64,000 nucleotides of DNA from Bradyrhizobium sp. URHD0069 (GTDB lineage Bacteria; Pseudomonadota; Alphaproteobacteria; Rhizobiales; Xanthobacteraceae): contig NZ_JNIJ01000008.1 of the NCBI RefSeq assembly GCF_000701345.1, positions 1-64,000 of the forward strand, given 5' to 3'. The notes beneath the pieces are model-generated. The model was not told the DNA's origin. It did not search any database and was given only the letters and a program-made list of their open reading frames with translations. The position numbers and the translations under genes are program-made. Below are positions 27,451 through 36,047 of the stretch, in pieces (positions within the stretch are counted from its first letter, which is position 1; each line of letters begins with the position of its first letter).

Positions 27451-28010
27451 GTCGCGGTAGGGACGAGGATTTCTCCTCGCCCCCCGCACAGATTCCGACG
27501 TGCGCTGCTAACGCACCGGGCTCCTCCCTCGGGTCAGACGTCGTGCGATGAACGATTTAGTCACGCTCTCGCCCGACGCGCAGCCATCATTCGGATCGAC
27601 GCGGCATTTCGGCTCAGTGTCCGAACCGCGGCCGCCTAACAGCTGTTCCCCTTGGGTGAGGCCCTTCCCTCCACGACTTCCGCCGAGAGTTGCCTCCCCT
27701 TGTTCAGTCGCTTCGCAAGTACTATGGCCTCATCCGACTTCTCATCCACGTACATGCTCGGCGTGCGGCTTGTCGCCTTCCCGAGCCGGCCCGGCATACG
27801 AGTCCGGGCATGGATGAGACTCATCGTTTTGATCCCTTGCGCTTATAACATTCACTACTCCAACACATGATGCTGCTTCGCGATGTTCTATTATGTCCGC
27901 CTGTTGTCGGAGCCCCAAGGAAACAAGCGCCCCGTTTGGTGTGTTGCTTACGACAAACGACACAGGTCGAGCACGGCGAAGTCGCCTTCGCGACTGCGAT
28001 GCGTCCGTCA
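27451..28010 (-). mobile_element. Group II intron relic with most of the reverse transcriptase deleted
   Basis: Minus strand. A domain-V-like hairpin at 27523-27491 begins GAGCC with the AGC triad and ends CGCACGTCGGAATC. Domain-VI-like GAGGAGAAATCCTC with a CCTACC branch region follows, and a 3' boundary ...CCGCGAC lies at 27451. Upstream the sequence encodes the leader of intron-encoded reverse transcriptases (DEKSDEAIVLAKR, EGRASPKGNS), then out of frame AAVRTLSRNAAS, after which nearly all of the RT/maturase is missing and the 3' RNA domains follow. The 5' boundary near 28010 is approximate. Bases 27251-27450 and 28011-28214 contain no gene I can support. Confidence 0.65.
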
Positions 28011-28214
28011 ATCGATTCAGATGGCGAGCGCCTTGCCATCCGATAAAGTCGGCTGTGGAGGTCAGAAGCGGACGCTCAAGGAGCCGATCAATACCAGCCA
28101 TGGCTGATAAGGTTTCGCTGGAAACCTTATCAGTCCGCCGACTGACCCCATTTTTAAAGAGGGATTTAGCATACAAAATTGAGAAGCCGCAAAGGCCCGC
28201 CACGGAAACAGCCA

Positions 28215-28988
28215 TCAGTCCGCGGTCCATCCCCCGTCGATGATGAGGGACGACCCTGTCATCAGCGACGACGCGTCGCCGGCAAGAAATACGATCGCGC
28301 CCATCAAATCCTCGACCGTACCGAGCCGCCCGAGCTTGATCTTAGCCAGCACGCTTTCCTTGAACGCAGCATTCTCAAAGAAAGGTTTCGTCATCGGCGT
28401 TTCGATGAAGGTCGGGCACAGCGTATTGACCCGAACGCCATGCGGCGCCAGGTCGATCGCCATCGCTTTCGAAAATCCCTCCATTGCCCATTTCGAAGCA
28501 CAATAGAGCGAGCGATTGGCACCCCCAACGTGCCCCATCTGCGACGACATGTTGATGATCGAACCGCGTGTTCCAGTTGCGATCATCCGGCGTGCGACGG
28601 ACTGAGCCGCGAAATAAGCGCCACGCACGTTCAGATTCATGACGACGTCGAAATCCTCCACCGGCACAACAGCGAAGGGATTCGGCCGGTTGGTACCGGC
28701 ATTGTTGAGGAAGGCATGATAAGGCTGTCGTGCGTCCACCGCTGCACGAAACGCCGCCACGTCCGTCACATCAAGAGCAAGTGTATCTGCCGAAAACCCC
28801 TTCTCGCGCAGCGCTGATGCCGCCTCATTGATTTCGTTCACCGTGCGCGCGCAGAGTGTGACATGCGCGCCCGCCTCCGCCAGCGCAGCCGCCGCGGCGA
28901 GCCCGATACCCCGCCCCGCCCCGGTGACCAGCGCGCGACGCTCGTCCAGCCGGAACGTCGGCGTCTTCGGCAGCGGTTGAGCGCTCAT
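28215..28988 (-). CDS. SDR-family NAD(P)-dependent oxidoreductase
   Basis: 257 residues. Classical short-chain dehydrogenase: cofactor motif TGAGRGIG (about 21-28), NNAGTN, catalytic Ser in NMSSQMG and the YCASK tetrad motif, and a C-terminal substrate loop. It oxidises or reduces an alcohol/ketone intermediate. The ATG overlaps the stop of the HisD-like gene (ATGA), so it is the last gene of the module 2 transport/oxidation operon. Confidence 0.85.
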   Translation of the reverse strand: MSAQPLPKTPTFRLDERRALVTGAGRGIGLAAAAALAEAGAHVTLCARTVNEINEAASALREKGFSADTLALDVTDVAAFRAAVDARQPYHAFLNNAGTNRPNPFAVVPVEDFDVVMNLNVRGAYFAAQSVARRMIATGTRGSIINMSSQMGHVGGANRSLYCASKWAMEGFSKAMAIDLAPHGVRVNTLCPTFIETPMTKPFFENAAFKESVLAKIKLGRLGTVEDLMGAIVFLAGDASSLMTGSSLIIDGGWTAD

Positions 28989-30292
28989 TCTGCGGCGCTT
29001 GCATACGGCACGTTGCGCCCGCCATAACGCCGGACGCGGACATTGGCCTGCTCGGCGTGGCCGACGAAGCCCTCAAGCATGCAGAGCCGCGAGCAATATT
29101 CACCGATCATGGCCGACGCCTCATCCGTCAATACGCGCTGGTAGGTCACGGTCTTGAGGAATTTTCCAACCCACAAACCGCCGGTGTAGCGCGCCGCCTT
29201 GTTGGTCGGCAGCGTGTGGTTGGTGCCGATTACCTTGTCGCCGTAGGCCACGTTCGTTCGCGGCCCCAGGAACAGCGCACCGTAGTTGGTCATGTTGTTC
29301 AGGAAGTAATCCGGATCGCGCGTCATGACCTGCACATGCTCGGACGCAATGCGATCCGCTTCGCGCACCATCTCCTCCTCGGAGTCGCAGACGATGACTT
29401 CGCCGTAGTCCTCCCACGCCTTGGCGGCGACAGCGCCGGTCGGCAGGATTTTCAGAAGGCGCTCGATCTCGGACATGGTGTCACGCGCGAGCTTTTCGGA
29501 ATTGGTCAGCAGGATCGCGGGCGAGTTCGGCCCGTGCTCCGCCTGCCCGAGCAGGTCGGTGGCGCACATCTCGCCGTCCACCGTTTCGTCGGCGATCACC
29601 AGCGTTTCGGTGGGGCCAGCGAAAAGGTCGATGCCGACGCGGCCGTAAAGCTGGCGCTTGGCTTCCGCCACGAAGGCGTTGCCGGGGCCGACCAGCATAT
29701 CGACCGGCGCAATCGATGCCGTGCCGATCGCCATTGCACCGACGGCCTGAATTCCGCCGAGGCAATAGATAACATCTGCACCCGCGAGATGCTGCGCGGC
29801 GACAATGGCCGGCGCGGGCTTGCCCTGAAACGGCGGCGCGCATGTGATGATGCGCGCGACGCCGGCGACTTTCGCAGTGATCACCGACATATGCGCCGAG
29901 GCCAACAGCGGATATTTCCCGCCCGGCACATAACAGCCGACGGAATTGACCGGAATGTTCTTGTGCCCGAGCACGACGCCCGGCAGAGTCTCCACTTCGA
30001 CATCTTTCATCGAACTGCGCTGGTGCTGGGCGAAGTTGCGCACCTGCTCCTGCGCAAACTTGATGTCGTCTATGTTTCGCTTGGAAAGCTGCGCGACACA
30101 GTCCTTGATTTCAGCGTCGGTCAGCCGGTAGTCCTTGCGGTCCCACTGGTCGAATTTCGCAGACAATTCACGAACGGCGTCATCGCCGCGCTTCTCGATG
30201 TCGGCGAGAATTCCTTCCACGGTCGCGCGGACCTTGGAATCATCTTCGGCGCGTTGGGCGGCGTCGCGGCTACGCTTGAGGTGTTTGGCCAT
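28985..30292 (-). CDS. Histidinol-dehydrogenase-family enzyme (non-biosynthetic paralogue, HpsN-like)
   Basis: 435 residues. HisD fold: [16 protein letters not shown] (about 227-242), [21 protein letters not shown] and SEHVQVM, with conserved zinc/acid-base His and Glu positions. No histidine-biosynthesis genes are nearby. HisD paralogues in catabolic clusters oxidise other alcohols to carboxylates in two NAD+ steps (the best known is sulfopropanediol 3-dehydrogenase HpsN). Probably acts on a pathway alcohol (inference). It lies 15 bases after the cyclase gene. Confidence 0.75.
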   Translation of the reverse strand: MAKHLKRSRDAAQRAEDDSKVRATVEGILADIEKRGDDAVRELSAKFDQWDRKDYRLTDAEIKDCVAQLSKRNIDDIKFAQEQVRNFAQHQRSSMKDVEVETLPGVVLGHKNIPVNSVGCYVPGGKYPLLASAHMSVITAKVAGVARIITCAPPFQGKPAPAIVAAQHLAGADVIYCLGGIQAVGAMAIGTASIAPVDMLVGPGNAFVAEAKRQLYGRVGIDLFAGPTETLVIADETVDGEMCATDLLGQAEHGPNSPAILLTNSEKLARDTMSEIERLLKILPTGAVAAKAWEDYGEVIVCDSEEEMVREADRIASEHVQVMTRDPDYFLNNMTNYGALFLGPRTNVAYGDKVIGTNHTLPTNKAARYTGGLWVGKFLKTVTYQRVLTDEASAMIGEYCSRLCMLEGFVGHAEQANVRVRRYGGRNVPYASAAE

Positions 30293-30307
30293 CAGAGTTC
30301 TCCGCGG

Positions 30308-31258
30308 TTACTTGATTGCCTGAGGATTGATCGGCGATCCGGCCGCGCCCGGCAAATGCAGCGGCGGCGCCGTGAAGAAGAATTCATAAACCTTGTCCTG
30401 CGCGCAGTCTTGCGCAAGCTCCTTCAGGTAGAAAATCTCGCCCATGGAAATTCCAATGGCCGGAATCACGACCCAGTGCCAGGGCTGATTGGCTTCGTTG
30501 GTCTCATTCGGCCGCACCTCGCAACCCCAGGTGTCAGTACAGATCGCGGCGATATCCTTCTCGCGAATCCAGTAGCAGGTCTCGAACGCCACACCCGGCG
30601 CATTGCCGCCGCCGTAGCCCGCCCAGTCTTTCTTCTTCAGGCAGCGCTCCTGATGGCCGGTGCGGACGATGACAAAGTCACCCTTGCGAATTTCAACGCC
30701 CTGCTGCTTGGCGCAGGCATCGAGGTCGGCATTGGTGATCGCGTAACCGTCGTCAAGCGACTCGACACCCTTGAATCGCGCGACGTCGAGCAGCACACCA
30801 CGACCGGCCATCTTGTCGCGCACGTGCTCGATGCCGAGCTTCTTCGCACCGCGCGCATCGACGAGCTTGGCATCATAGCCGTTGTACATCTTGTCATCGA
30901 GGAAGATGTGGCAAAGGGCGTCCCACTGCGTCGAGGCCTGACAGGGCATGTTGATCGCGTCGTCCGCGTAACGCAGGTACGGCGACGGGACATCCTGGTT
31001 GCCCGCCGCAGCATCCGTGCCGGTCGCCAGCATGGTGTGGATCGGATTCCATCGGCCGCCGAACAAGCCCGATTGAATAGGTTCTTTCAAGGACAGGCCG
31101 AGCGAGAAGACCTTGCCCTTCTTGATCAGCTTGCCCGCATTGATGACGTCCTCGGGGCTCACATTGTTGAGCGTGCCGATCTGGTCGTCTGCGCCCCATC
31201 GTCCCCAGTTGGAAAGCTTCTTGGCGGCTTCATAGATGGCGGCTCTGTCGACTTTCAT
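30308..31258 (-). CDS. Cyclase-family protein (kynurenine-formamidase-like fold, altered metal motif)
   Basis: 316 residues, the long subtype of the cyclase family (PF04199). Members hydrolyse amides, esters or lactones with a metal held by HxGTHxDxxxH. Here the segment reads QASTQWDALCH (about 107-117), so both His of the first half are Gln while Asp and the last His remain. A later HWVVIP region carries the conserved C-terminal elements (GCEVRPNE). It may use a different metal site or chemistry. Encoded between livF and the HisD-like gene on one strand. Confidence 0.7.
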   Translation of the reverse strand: MKVDRAAIYEAAKKLSNWGRWGADDQIGTLNNVSPEDVINAGKLIKKGKVFSLGLSLKEPIQSGLFGGRWNPIHTMLATGTDAAAGNQDVPSPYLRYADDAINMPCQASTQWDALCHIFLDDKMYNGYDAKLVDARGAKKLGIEHVRDKMAGRGVLLDVARFKGVESLDDGYAITNADLDACAKQQGVEIRKGDFVIVRTGHQERCLKKKDWAGYGGGNAPGVAFETCYWIREKDIAAICTDTWGCEVRPNETNEANQPWHWVVIPAIGISMGEIFYLKELAQDCAQDKVYEFFFTAPPLHLPGAAGSPINPQAIK

Positions 31259-31331
31259 GATGATGTTTCCCTGTGCTATTTATCGAACGATAACTTGAAA
31301 GACACGCGACGGCAACGGCAGCCCTCTCCGG

Positions 31332-32036
31332 CTAGACCGAACAGTAACGCTCCTTGATCTCGTCGTTGGCCAGCAATGCAGCCGCCGTGGCGTGATGCAC
31401 AACGGAGCCTTGATCCAGCACATAGGCGCGATCGGCGATATCGAGCGCCAGTTCCACGTTCTGCTCGACAAGCAGAACCGTCGTGCCTTCCGACTTCATC
31501 CTGCGGAACAGTTCGAACATCTCATCGACAAGCACCGGCATGATACCTTCCGAGGGCTCATCAAGCATAATGAGATCCGGCTTCGCGATCATGGCGCGCG
31601 CGATCGCAAGCATCTGCTGCTCGCCGCCGGACATCGTGACGGCTTCCTGATCCAGCCTCTCCGCCAGGCGCGGAAAGATCTCGGCAATTTGCGCGATGCG
31701 CCGAACCTCGTCCTTCTTGTCAGGCGATGCGACGAGGCCGAGCCGAAGATTTTCGCGTACCGTCAATCCCTGCACGATGCGGCGCTCTTCCGGCACGTAA
31801 GCCAGGCCCAGCGCAAAGCGGACGTGGGCGGGCTGGCCGAGCACTTCCTTACCCTTGAACGTTACCGACCCGCTGGTCTTGTCTAGCAAGCCAATGATCG
31901 ACTTCAAGGTCGTGGTCTTGCCGGCACCGTTGCGGCCGATCAGGCAGACGATCTCGCCCTTGTTCACTTCAAGACCAATGTCCTGAAGCACGTGGCTCGC
32001 CCCGTACCAGGAGTTGAGATTCTCGACACGCAACAT
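31332..32036 (-). CDS. LIV-type ABC transporter ATPase LivF-like (module 2)
   Basis: 234 residues from the ATG at 32036 (MLRVENLNSWYGASHVLQDI). The longer open frame upstream is inside livG. Walker A GRNGAGKT, signature MSGGEQQMLAIARAM, Walker B LIMLDEPSEGIMP. It starts four bases after the livG stop. Forms the ATPase pair with the LivG-like subunit. Confidence 0.9.
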   Translation of the reverse strand: MLRVENLNSWYGASHVLQDIGLEVNKGEIVCLIGRNGAGKTTTLKSIIGLLDKTSGSVTFKGKEVLGQPAHVRFALGLAYVPEERRIVQGLTVRENLRLGLVASPDKKDEVRRIAQIAEIFPRLAERLDQEAVTMSGGEQQMLAIARAMIAKPDLIMLDEPSEGIMPVLVDEMFELFRRMKSEGTTVLLVEQNVELALDIADRAYVLDQGSVVHHATAAALLANDEIKERYCSV

Positions 32037-32040
32037 CGCT

Positions 32041-32811
32041 TCAGTGCTCCCGCTGGCCAAGATAGACCCGCTTGACCTGCTCGTTCTGGCGGACTTCCGT
32101 CGGCGTTCCCTGCGCAAGCAGTTCCCCGTGATGAAGCACGAGGACGCGATCACTGATACCCATCACCAGCTTCATCTTGTGTTCGACGAGAATGACCGTG
32201 CGCTCCTTTGACAATTTGACGATGAGATCCATCATCACCCGGGTCTCTTCCGGGCTCATGCCTGCCGTCGGCTCATCCAGCAGCACCAACCGCGGATTGG
32301 CGGCCAGCGCCATTCCGATCTCGAGCGCGCGCTGTTCGCCGTGCGCGAGTTCCTTCGCGAGCCGCTCGCGGCGGTCCCAAAGTCCCACCAGCGCCAGCAG
32401 CGCATCAGCCTTCTCGACAAGTCCCGGAAGCTTGGCGCGCGGCCGCCAGATGTCATAGCGCGAGACAAAGGCTTGCAGGCCGACGCGGACGTTCTCCCGC
32501 GTCGTCAACAGCGGAAACACGTTGGTGATCTGGAAGGACTTCGCGATGCCCATATGGGCGAACTCGTGCTGCGCGACATTGGTGACATCACGGCCTTCGA
32601 ATTCGACCTTGCCGCTGGACGGCGGAAACGCGCCGGACAGCAGGTTGAAATAGGTGCTTTTCCCCGCGCCGTTCGGCCCGATGATCGACGTGATCGCGTC
32701 ACGGGAGAACTCGGCAGAGATGTTGTTCAGCGCAACGAACTTGCCGAACTTCTTACTCACGCCGGTTGTGCGCAGGATGACCTTTGATGAAGTGTCTGTC
32801 GAAGTCGTCAT
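32041..32811 (-). CDS. LIV-type ABC transporter ATPase LivG-like (module 2)
   Basis: 256 residues. Walker A GPNGAGKS, Q-loop AKSFQITNVF, degenerate signature LAHGEQRALEIGMAL, Walker B LVLLDEPTAGMSP. The C-terminal extension (GTPTEVRQNEQVKRVYLG) is typical for LivG. The ATG overlaps the livM stop by four bases. Confidence 0.9.
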   Translation of the reverse strand: MTTSTDTSSKVILRTTGVSKKFGKFVALNNISAEFSRDAITSIIGPNGAGKSTYFNLLSGAFPPSSGKVEFEGRDVTNVAQHEFAHMGIAKSFQITNVFPLLTTRENVRVGLQAFVSRYDIWRPRAKLPGLVEKADALLALVGLWDRRERLAKELAHGEQRALEIGMALAANPRLVLLDEPTAGMSPEETRVMMDLIVKLSKERTVILVEHKMKLVMGISDRVLVLHHGELLAQGTPTEVRQNEQVKRVYLGQREH

Positions 32812-33794
32812 TTGTTGATCCGCTTCAAGATCGTTCCCCAGATTCCAGCCGGGAAGAACAGGACGCAGACCACGAACACCGCGCCGACGATCAGTTGCCA
32901 GTGGACGGTCCAGATTGAGACCAGGTTTTCAAGCAACAGAAAAACAGCCGCGCCGACGAACGGGCCGAAGAACGTGCCCATTCCTCCCAGCAGCGACATC
33001 ATCACCACCATGCCCGACGTCTCGATATGCAGGATCTCGATCGGCACGATGGATAGATGTAGCGCCATCAGCGCGCCGGCCAAGCCGCAGAATGCACCGG
33101 ACAGGATGAAGGTGATCAGCCGCGTCCGTGTCACGTCATAGCCGGACGCCCGCGCCCGCGCCTCGTTCTCCCGGACAGCTTCGATCACGGCGCCAAACGG
33201 CGATGCCAGAATCCGCGACAGCACGAACAGCGCCAGGATGACGAACGCCGCGATGACGTAATAGCGCGTCAGCGGATTGATGAAGTCGAGTTTCAAACCG
33301 AGAATGTCGATGGTGCGGACGTTGATTCCGCGCAAGCCGTTCTCGCCGCCGGTCCAATCGACCGCCTGATAGAAAAGATAGAAAACGCATTGCGACAACG
33401 CCATCGTCACCATGGCGAAGTAGATGCCGCGGGTGCGGATCGCCAGTGCGCCGATCCCGGCCGCCATGACGGCGCCGCCGAGAATGCCCATCACGATAGC
33501 GGCGTACCAGGACCATCCAAAATGGACGATCGCGATGCCGCAGAGATAAGCGCCGGTGCCGAACAGCGCAGCGTGTCCGAACGACAGAAGCCCGAGGTAC
33601 CCGAACAGCAGATTGAAGCCAACCGCAAAGAGGCCATAGATCAAGATGTTCACCGCCAGCGCGGTGAAAGGCATCACCAGCGGAAACACCAGCACAAAGA
33701 TGCTTGCAAGAATCGCGCGGTGGCGCTTGGCGAAATCGAACCAACCGGCCGATGCGACGCTCGGCTGCGTCAGGGTTTGAGAAAGCTCATTCAT
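32808..33794 (-). CDS. LIV-type ABC transporter permease LivM-like (module 2)
   Basis: 328 residues, about nine transmembrane helices. Contains NLLFGYLGLLSFGHAALFG and the ATPase-contact loop RENEARARASGYDV. Transmembrane half of the importer with LivH. It starts 15 bases after the livH stop. Confidence 0.9.
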   Translation of the reverse strand: MNELSQTLTQPSVASAGWFDFAKRHRAILASIFVLVFPLVMPFTALAVNILIYGLFAVGFNLLFGYLGLLSFGHAALFGTGAYLCGIAIVHFGWSWYAAIVMGILGGAVMAAGIGALAIRTRGIYFAMVTMALSQCVFYLFYQAVDWTGGENGLRGINVRTIDILGLKLDFINPLTRYYVIAAFVILALFVLSRILASPFGAVIEAVRENEARARASGYDVTRTRLITFILSGAFCGLAGALMALHLSIVPIEILHIETSGMVVMMSLLGGMGTFFGPFVGAAVFLLLENLVSIWTVHWQLIVGAVFVVCVLFFPAGIWGTILKRINK

Positions 33795-33809
33795 CGTTTT
33801 GTACCCGCC

Positions 33810-34694
33810 TCAGCTCATGAGTCCGGCACGGCCGAAGAAGCCCTGCGGACGGATGAGGAGAACAATTGCCATCAGGGCAAAAATTGAAACCTTGGCCATT
33901 TCCGGCGCGAACAGCGACGTCATGCTGACGACCACGCCGACCAGAAGACCGGCGATGACGGCGCCCCCGATCGACCCCATCCCGCCGACAACCGTGACGA
34001 CAAACGCCTCGGCCAAAATCGTTGCGCCCATTTCCGGGATGACGCCTTGTAATGGTGCTGCGAGCAGCCCCGCCAGTCCCGCAATCCCGGAGCCGATCCC
34101 GAAAACGAACAGCCAGACCCGCGATACGTTGACGCCGAGAACACGGACGATCTGAGGATCGCGCGCACCCGCGCGGATGATCAGGCCGAAGCTCGTGCGC
34201 TCGAGGAAGAGCCAGAGCCCGAGTAGGACCACTGCTGCGATGCCGATCACGAACAACCTATACAGCGGGAAGTAGCCGACGCCAATGTTGACCGCGCCCT
34301 GGAGAATTTCCGGGGTGTCGAAAGGATAACCGCTCTTGCCGAAGGCGATGCGGATGAGTTCGACCATCACGTAGCTGAGGCCGAACGTCAGCAGCAGCGG
34401 ATAGTCGATGCCGCGCCCATAGAGCGGCCGGATCAGGAACCGTTCCACGATCAGCCCGGAGGTGCCGACGATCAACGGGACGGCAACCAGGCAAAGCCAG
34501 AAGTTGCCTCCCAGCGAAAGAAGAAACAACCCGACATAAGCGCCAACCATGTAGAACGCGCCATGCGCGAAGTTCACCACGGTCAGCATGCCGAAGATCA
34601 GCGACAGACCGATGGCGAACAGCACATAGATCGCACCGAGCGCGAGCCCCGTGAACAACTGCAACGCGATCAGATCGAAACTCAGGCCGGACAT
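33810..34694 (-). CDS. LIV-type ABC transporter permease LivH-like (module 2)
   Basis: 294 residues, about eight transmembrane helices. Includes FGMLTVVNFAHGAFYMVGAY, the hallmark of LivH, and the ATPase-contact loop RAGARDPQIVRVLGVN. It lies 57 bases downstream of the binding-protein gene on the same strand. Confidence 0.9.
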   Translation of the reverse strand: MSGLSFDLIALQLFTGLALGAIYVLFAIGLSLIFGMLTVVNFAHGAFYMVGAYVGLFLLSLGGNFWLCLVAVPLIVGTSGLIVERFLIRPLYGRGIDYPLLLTFGLSYVMVELIRIAFGKSGYPFDTPEILQGAVNIGVGYFPLYRLFVIGIAAVVLLGLWLFLERTSFGLIIRAGARDPQIVRVLGVNVSRVWLFVFGIGSGIAGLAGLLAAPLQGVIPEMGATILAEAFVVTVVGGMGSIGGAVIAGLLVGVVVSMTSLFAPEMAKVSIFALMAIVLLIRPQGFFGRAGLMS

Positions 34695-34751
34695 AGATAT
34701 CTCCAGATATGTCGCGCGCCCGCGAAGGACGCGCGACTGTTAGTCAGCGGT

Positions 34752-36005
34752 TCAGGACTTGTGACCGAGCGCTTCGCAGGTCCGCAGGTTCTGCTCACTC
34801 GGCTCTTCCGTCGCCACGACGTTGAACACGTCGGATTCGCCTTTCTCCGGCTTGGATTTGGACTCGATGATGAGGACCGACTGCACGGCCTGATGATCGC
34901 ATTTGCGATAATACTCGGGGCCTTTGTAGTAGTCGTACTTCAGCGCCTCGACCGCGGCGATCACCTTGTCGGTGTCGAGGGTGCCGGCAGCCTTGGCGCC
35001 CATCAGCAGCGTCTTTACGCCGGCATAGCCCAATGCACCGTAATCCGACGGCACCTTGCCGCCATGCATCTTGCGGAACCGATCGTTGAAAGCCTTGGCC
35101 GATGCAACCTTGTCTTCGATGCCCCAGTAGTACGAGGTGCCGCCGATGACGCCTTCAAACGCCTGAGCGCCGGCTGCGAGACGGCCGGTGTACAGCAGAA
35201 TCGGCGCGACGAGCTTCATTGACTTCTTCATGCCGAAGTCGGTCGCCTGCTTCAGCGCAATCTGCTGGTCGCGGCCGAAATTGTTGATGATGAGAATGTC
35301 CGGCTTCAGCGCCTGGATGCGCGGCAGCAACGCCGAGAAGTCCGTGGTGCCGAGCGGATGACGGATGTCGGCCAGCGTCTCAACGCCAAGGGTCTTGCCG
35401 GCTGCCTGGAAGCCGCGAACCATCTCGTGACCATAGGCGTAGTCCGCCGTGAGGAAGGCCACCTTCTTGCCGAACTTCGGGAAGGCGTAACGGCCCACCG
35501 CGCCCGCGGTCAGATGCGGCGTGAGAGCCTCATGGAATGTGTACTTGCTGAAATCCTTGATCTCGTTGATTTCGTCGGACTGGCTGATCGAATTGTAGAT
35601 GATCCCGCGTTCCTTGGTGACATTGTTCACGGCGAGCTGCACGGAAGCCGACAAGCTCCCTACGATGAAATTGACCTTTTCCTTCTCGATCAGTTCCAGC
35701 GTGCGGGTCGCCGCCTCGCCCGGATTGAGCTTGTCGTCGCGCACCAGCAACTCGGCCTTGCGCCCGTTAAGACCGCCGCCTTCGTTGAACTCGGCAATGG
35801 CGACTTCAGCCGCCCGCACCTGGTCCTGCGCCTCGGTGCCATACGGTCCGGTCAATGGTACAGGAAATCCGACCTTGATGGTGGCTTCCTGCGCCTGAAG
35901 AAGATTGATGCGAAACGGCGATGCCGCGAGAACGGCGCCGGCGCTGGCGGTCGTCAGCAGGCGGCGACGCGAGATGGAGTTGGAACCCGTCGTTTTCTTG
36001 GCCAT
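34752..36005 (-). CDS. LIV-type ABC transporter substrate-binding protein (module 2)
   Basis: 417 residues. An N-terminal SRRRLLTTASAGAVLAA (about 12-28) is a twin-arginine-like signal, so export is probably through Tat; the mature protein starts near QEATIKVGFP. Type I periplasmic-binding fold (GFPVPLTGPYG; VGSLSASVQLAVN; TADYAYGHEMVRGF). The C-terminal YYRKCDHQAVQSVLI segment occurs in binding proteins of the aromatic/amide-type LIV subfamily. It captures the module 2 substrate in the periplasm. Confidence 0.87.
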   Translation of the reverse strand: MAKKTTGSNSISRRRLLTTASAGAVLAASPFRINLLQAQEATIKVGFPVPLTGPYGTEAQDQVRAAEVAIAEFNEGGGLNGRKAELLVRDDKLNPGEAATRTLELIEKEKVNFIVGSLSASVQLAVNNVTKERGIIYNSISQSDEINEIKDFSKYTFHEALTPHLTAGAVGRYAFPKFGKKVAFLTADYAYGHEMVRGFQAAGKTLGVETLADIRHPLGTTDFSALLPRIQALKPDILIINNFGRDQQIALKQATDFGMKKSMKLVAPILLYTGRLAAGAQAFEGVIGGTSYYWGIEDKVASAKAFNDRFRKMHGGKVPSDYGALGYAGVKTLLMGAKAAGTLDTDKVIAAVEALKYDYYKGPEYYRKCDHQAVQSVLIIESKSKPEKGESDVFNVVATEEPSEQNLRTCEALGHKS

Positions 36006-36047
36006 GTAATCCTCCGTGGGTGATGCCTATTTTTGCAGAACCTTCGA

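Noticed and set aside
29057..31357. 766-codon plus-strand open frame
   Set aside because: Lies opposite the HisD-like and cyclase genes, which have clear motifs. The translated product has no recognisable domain and shadow-frame composition.
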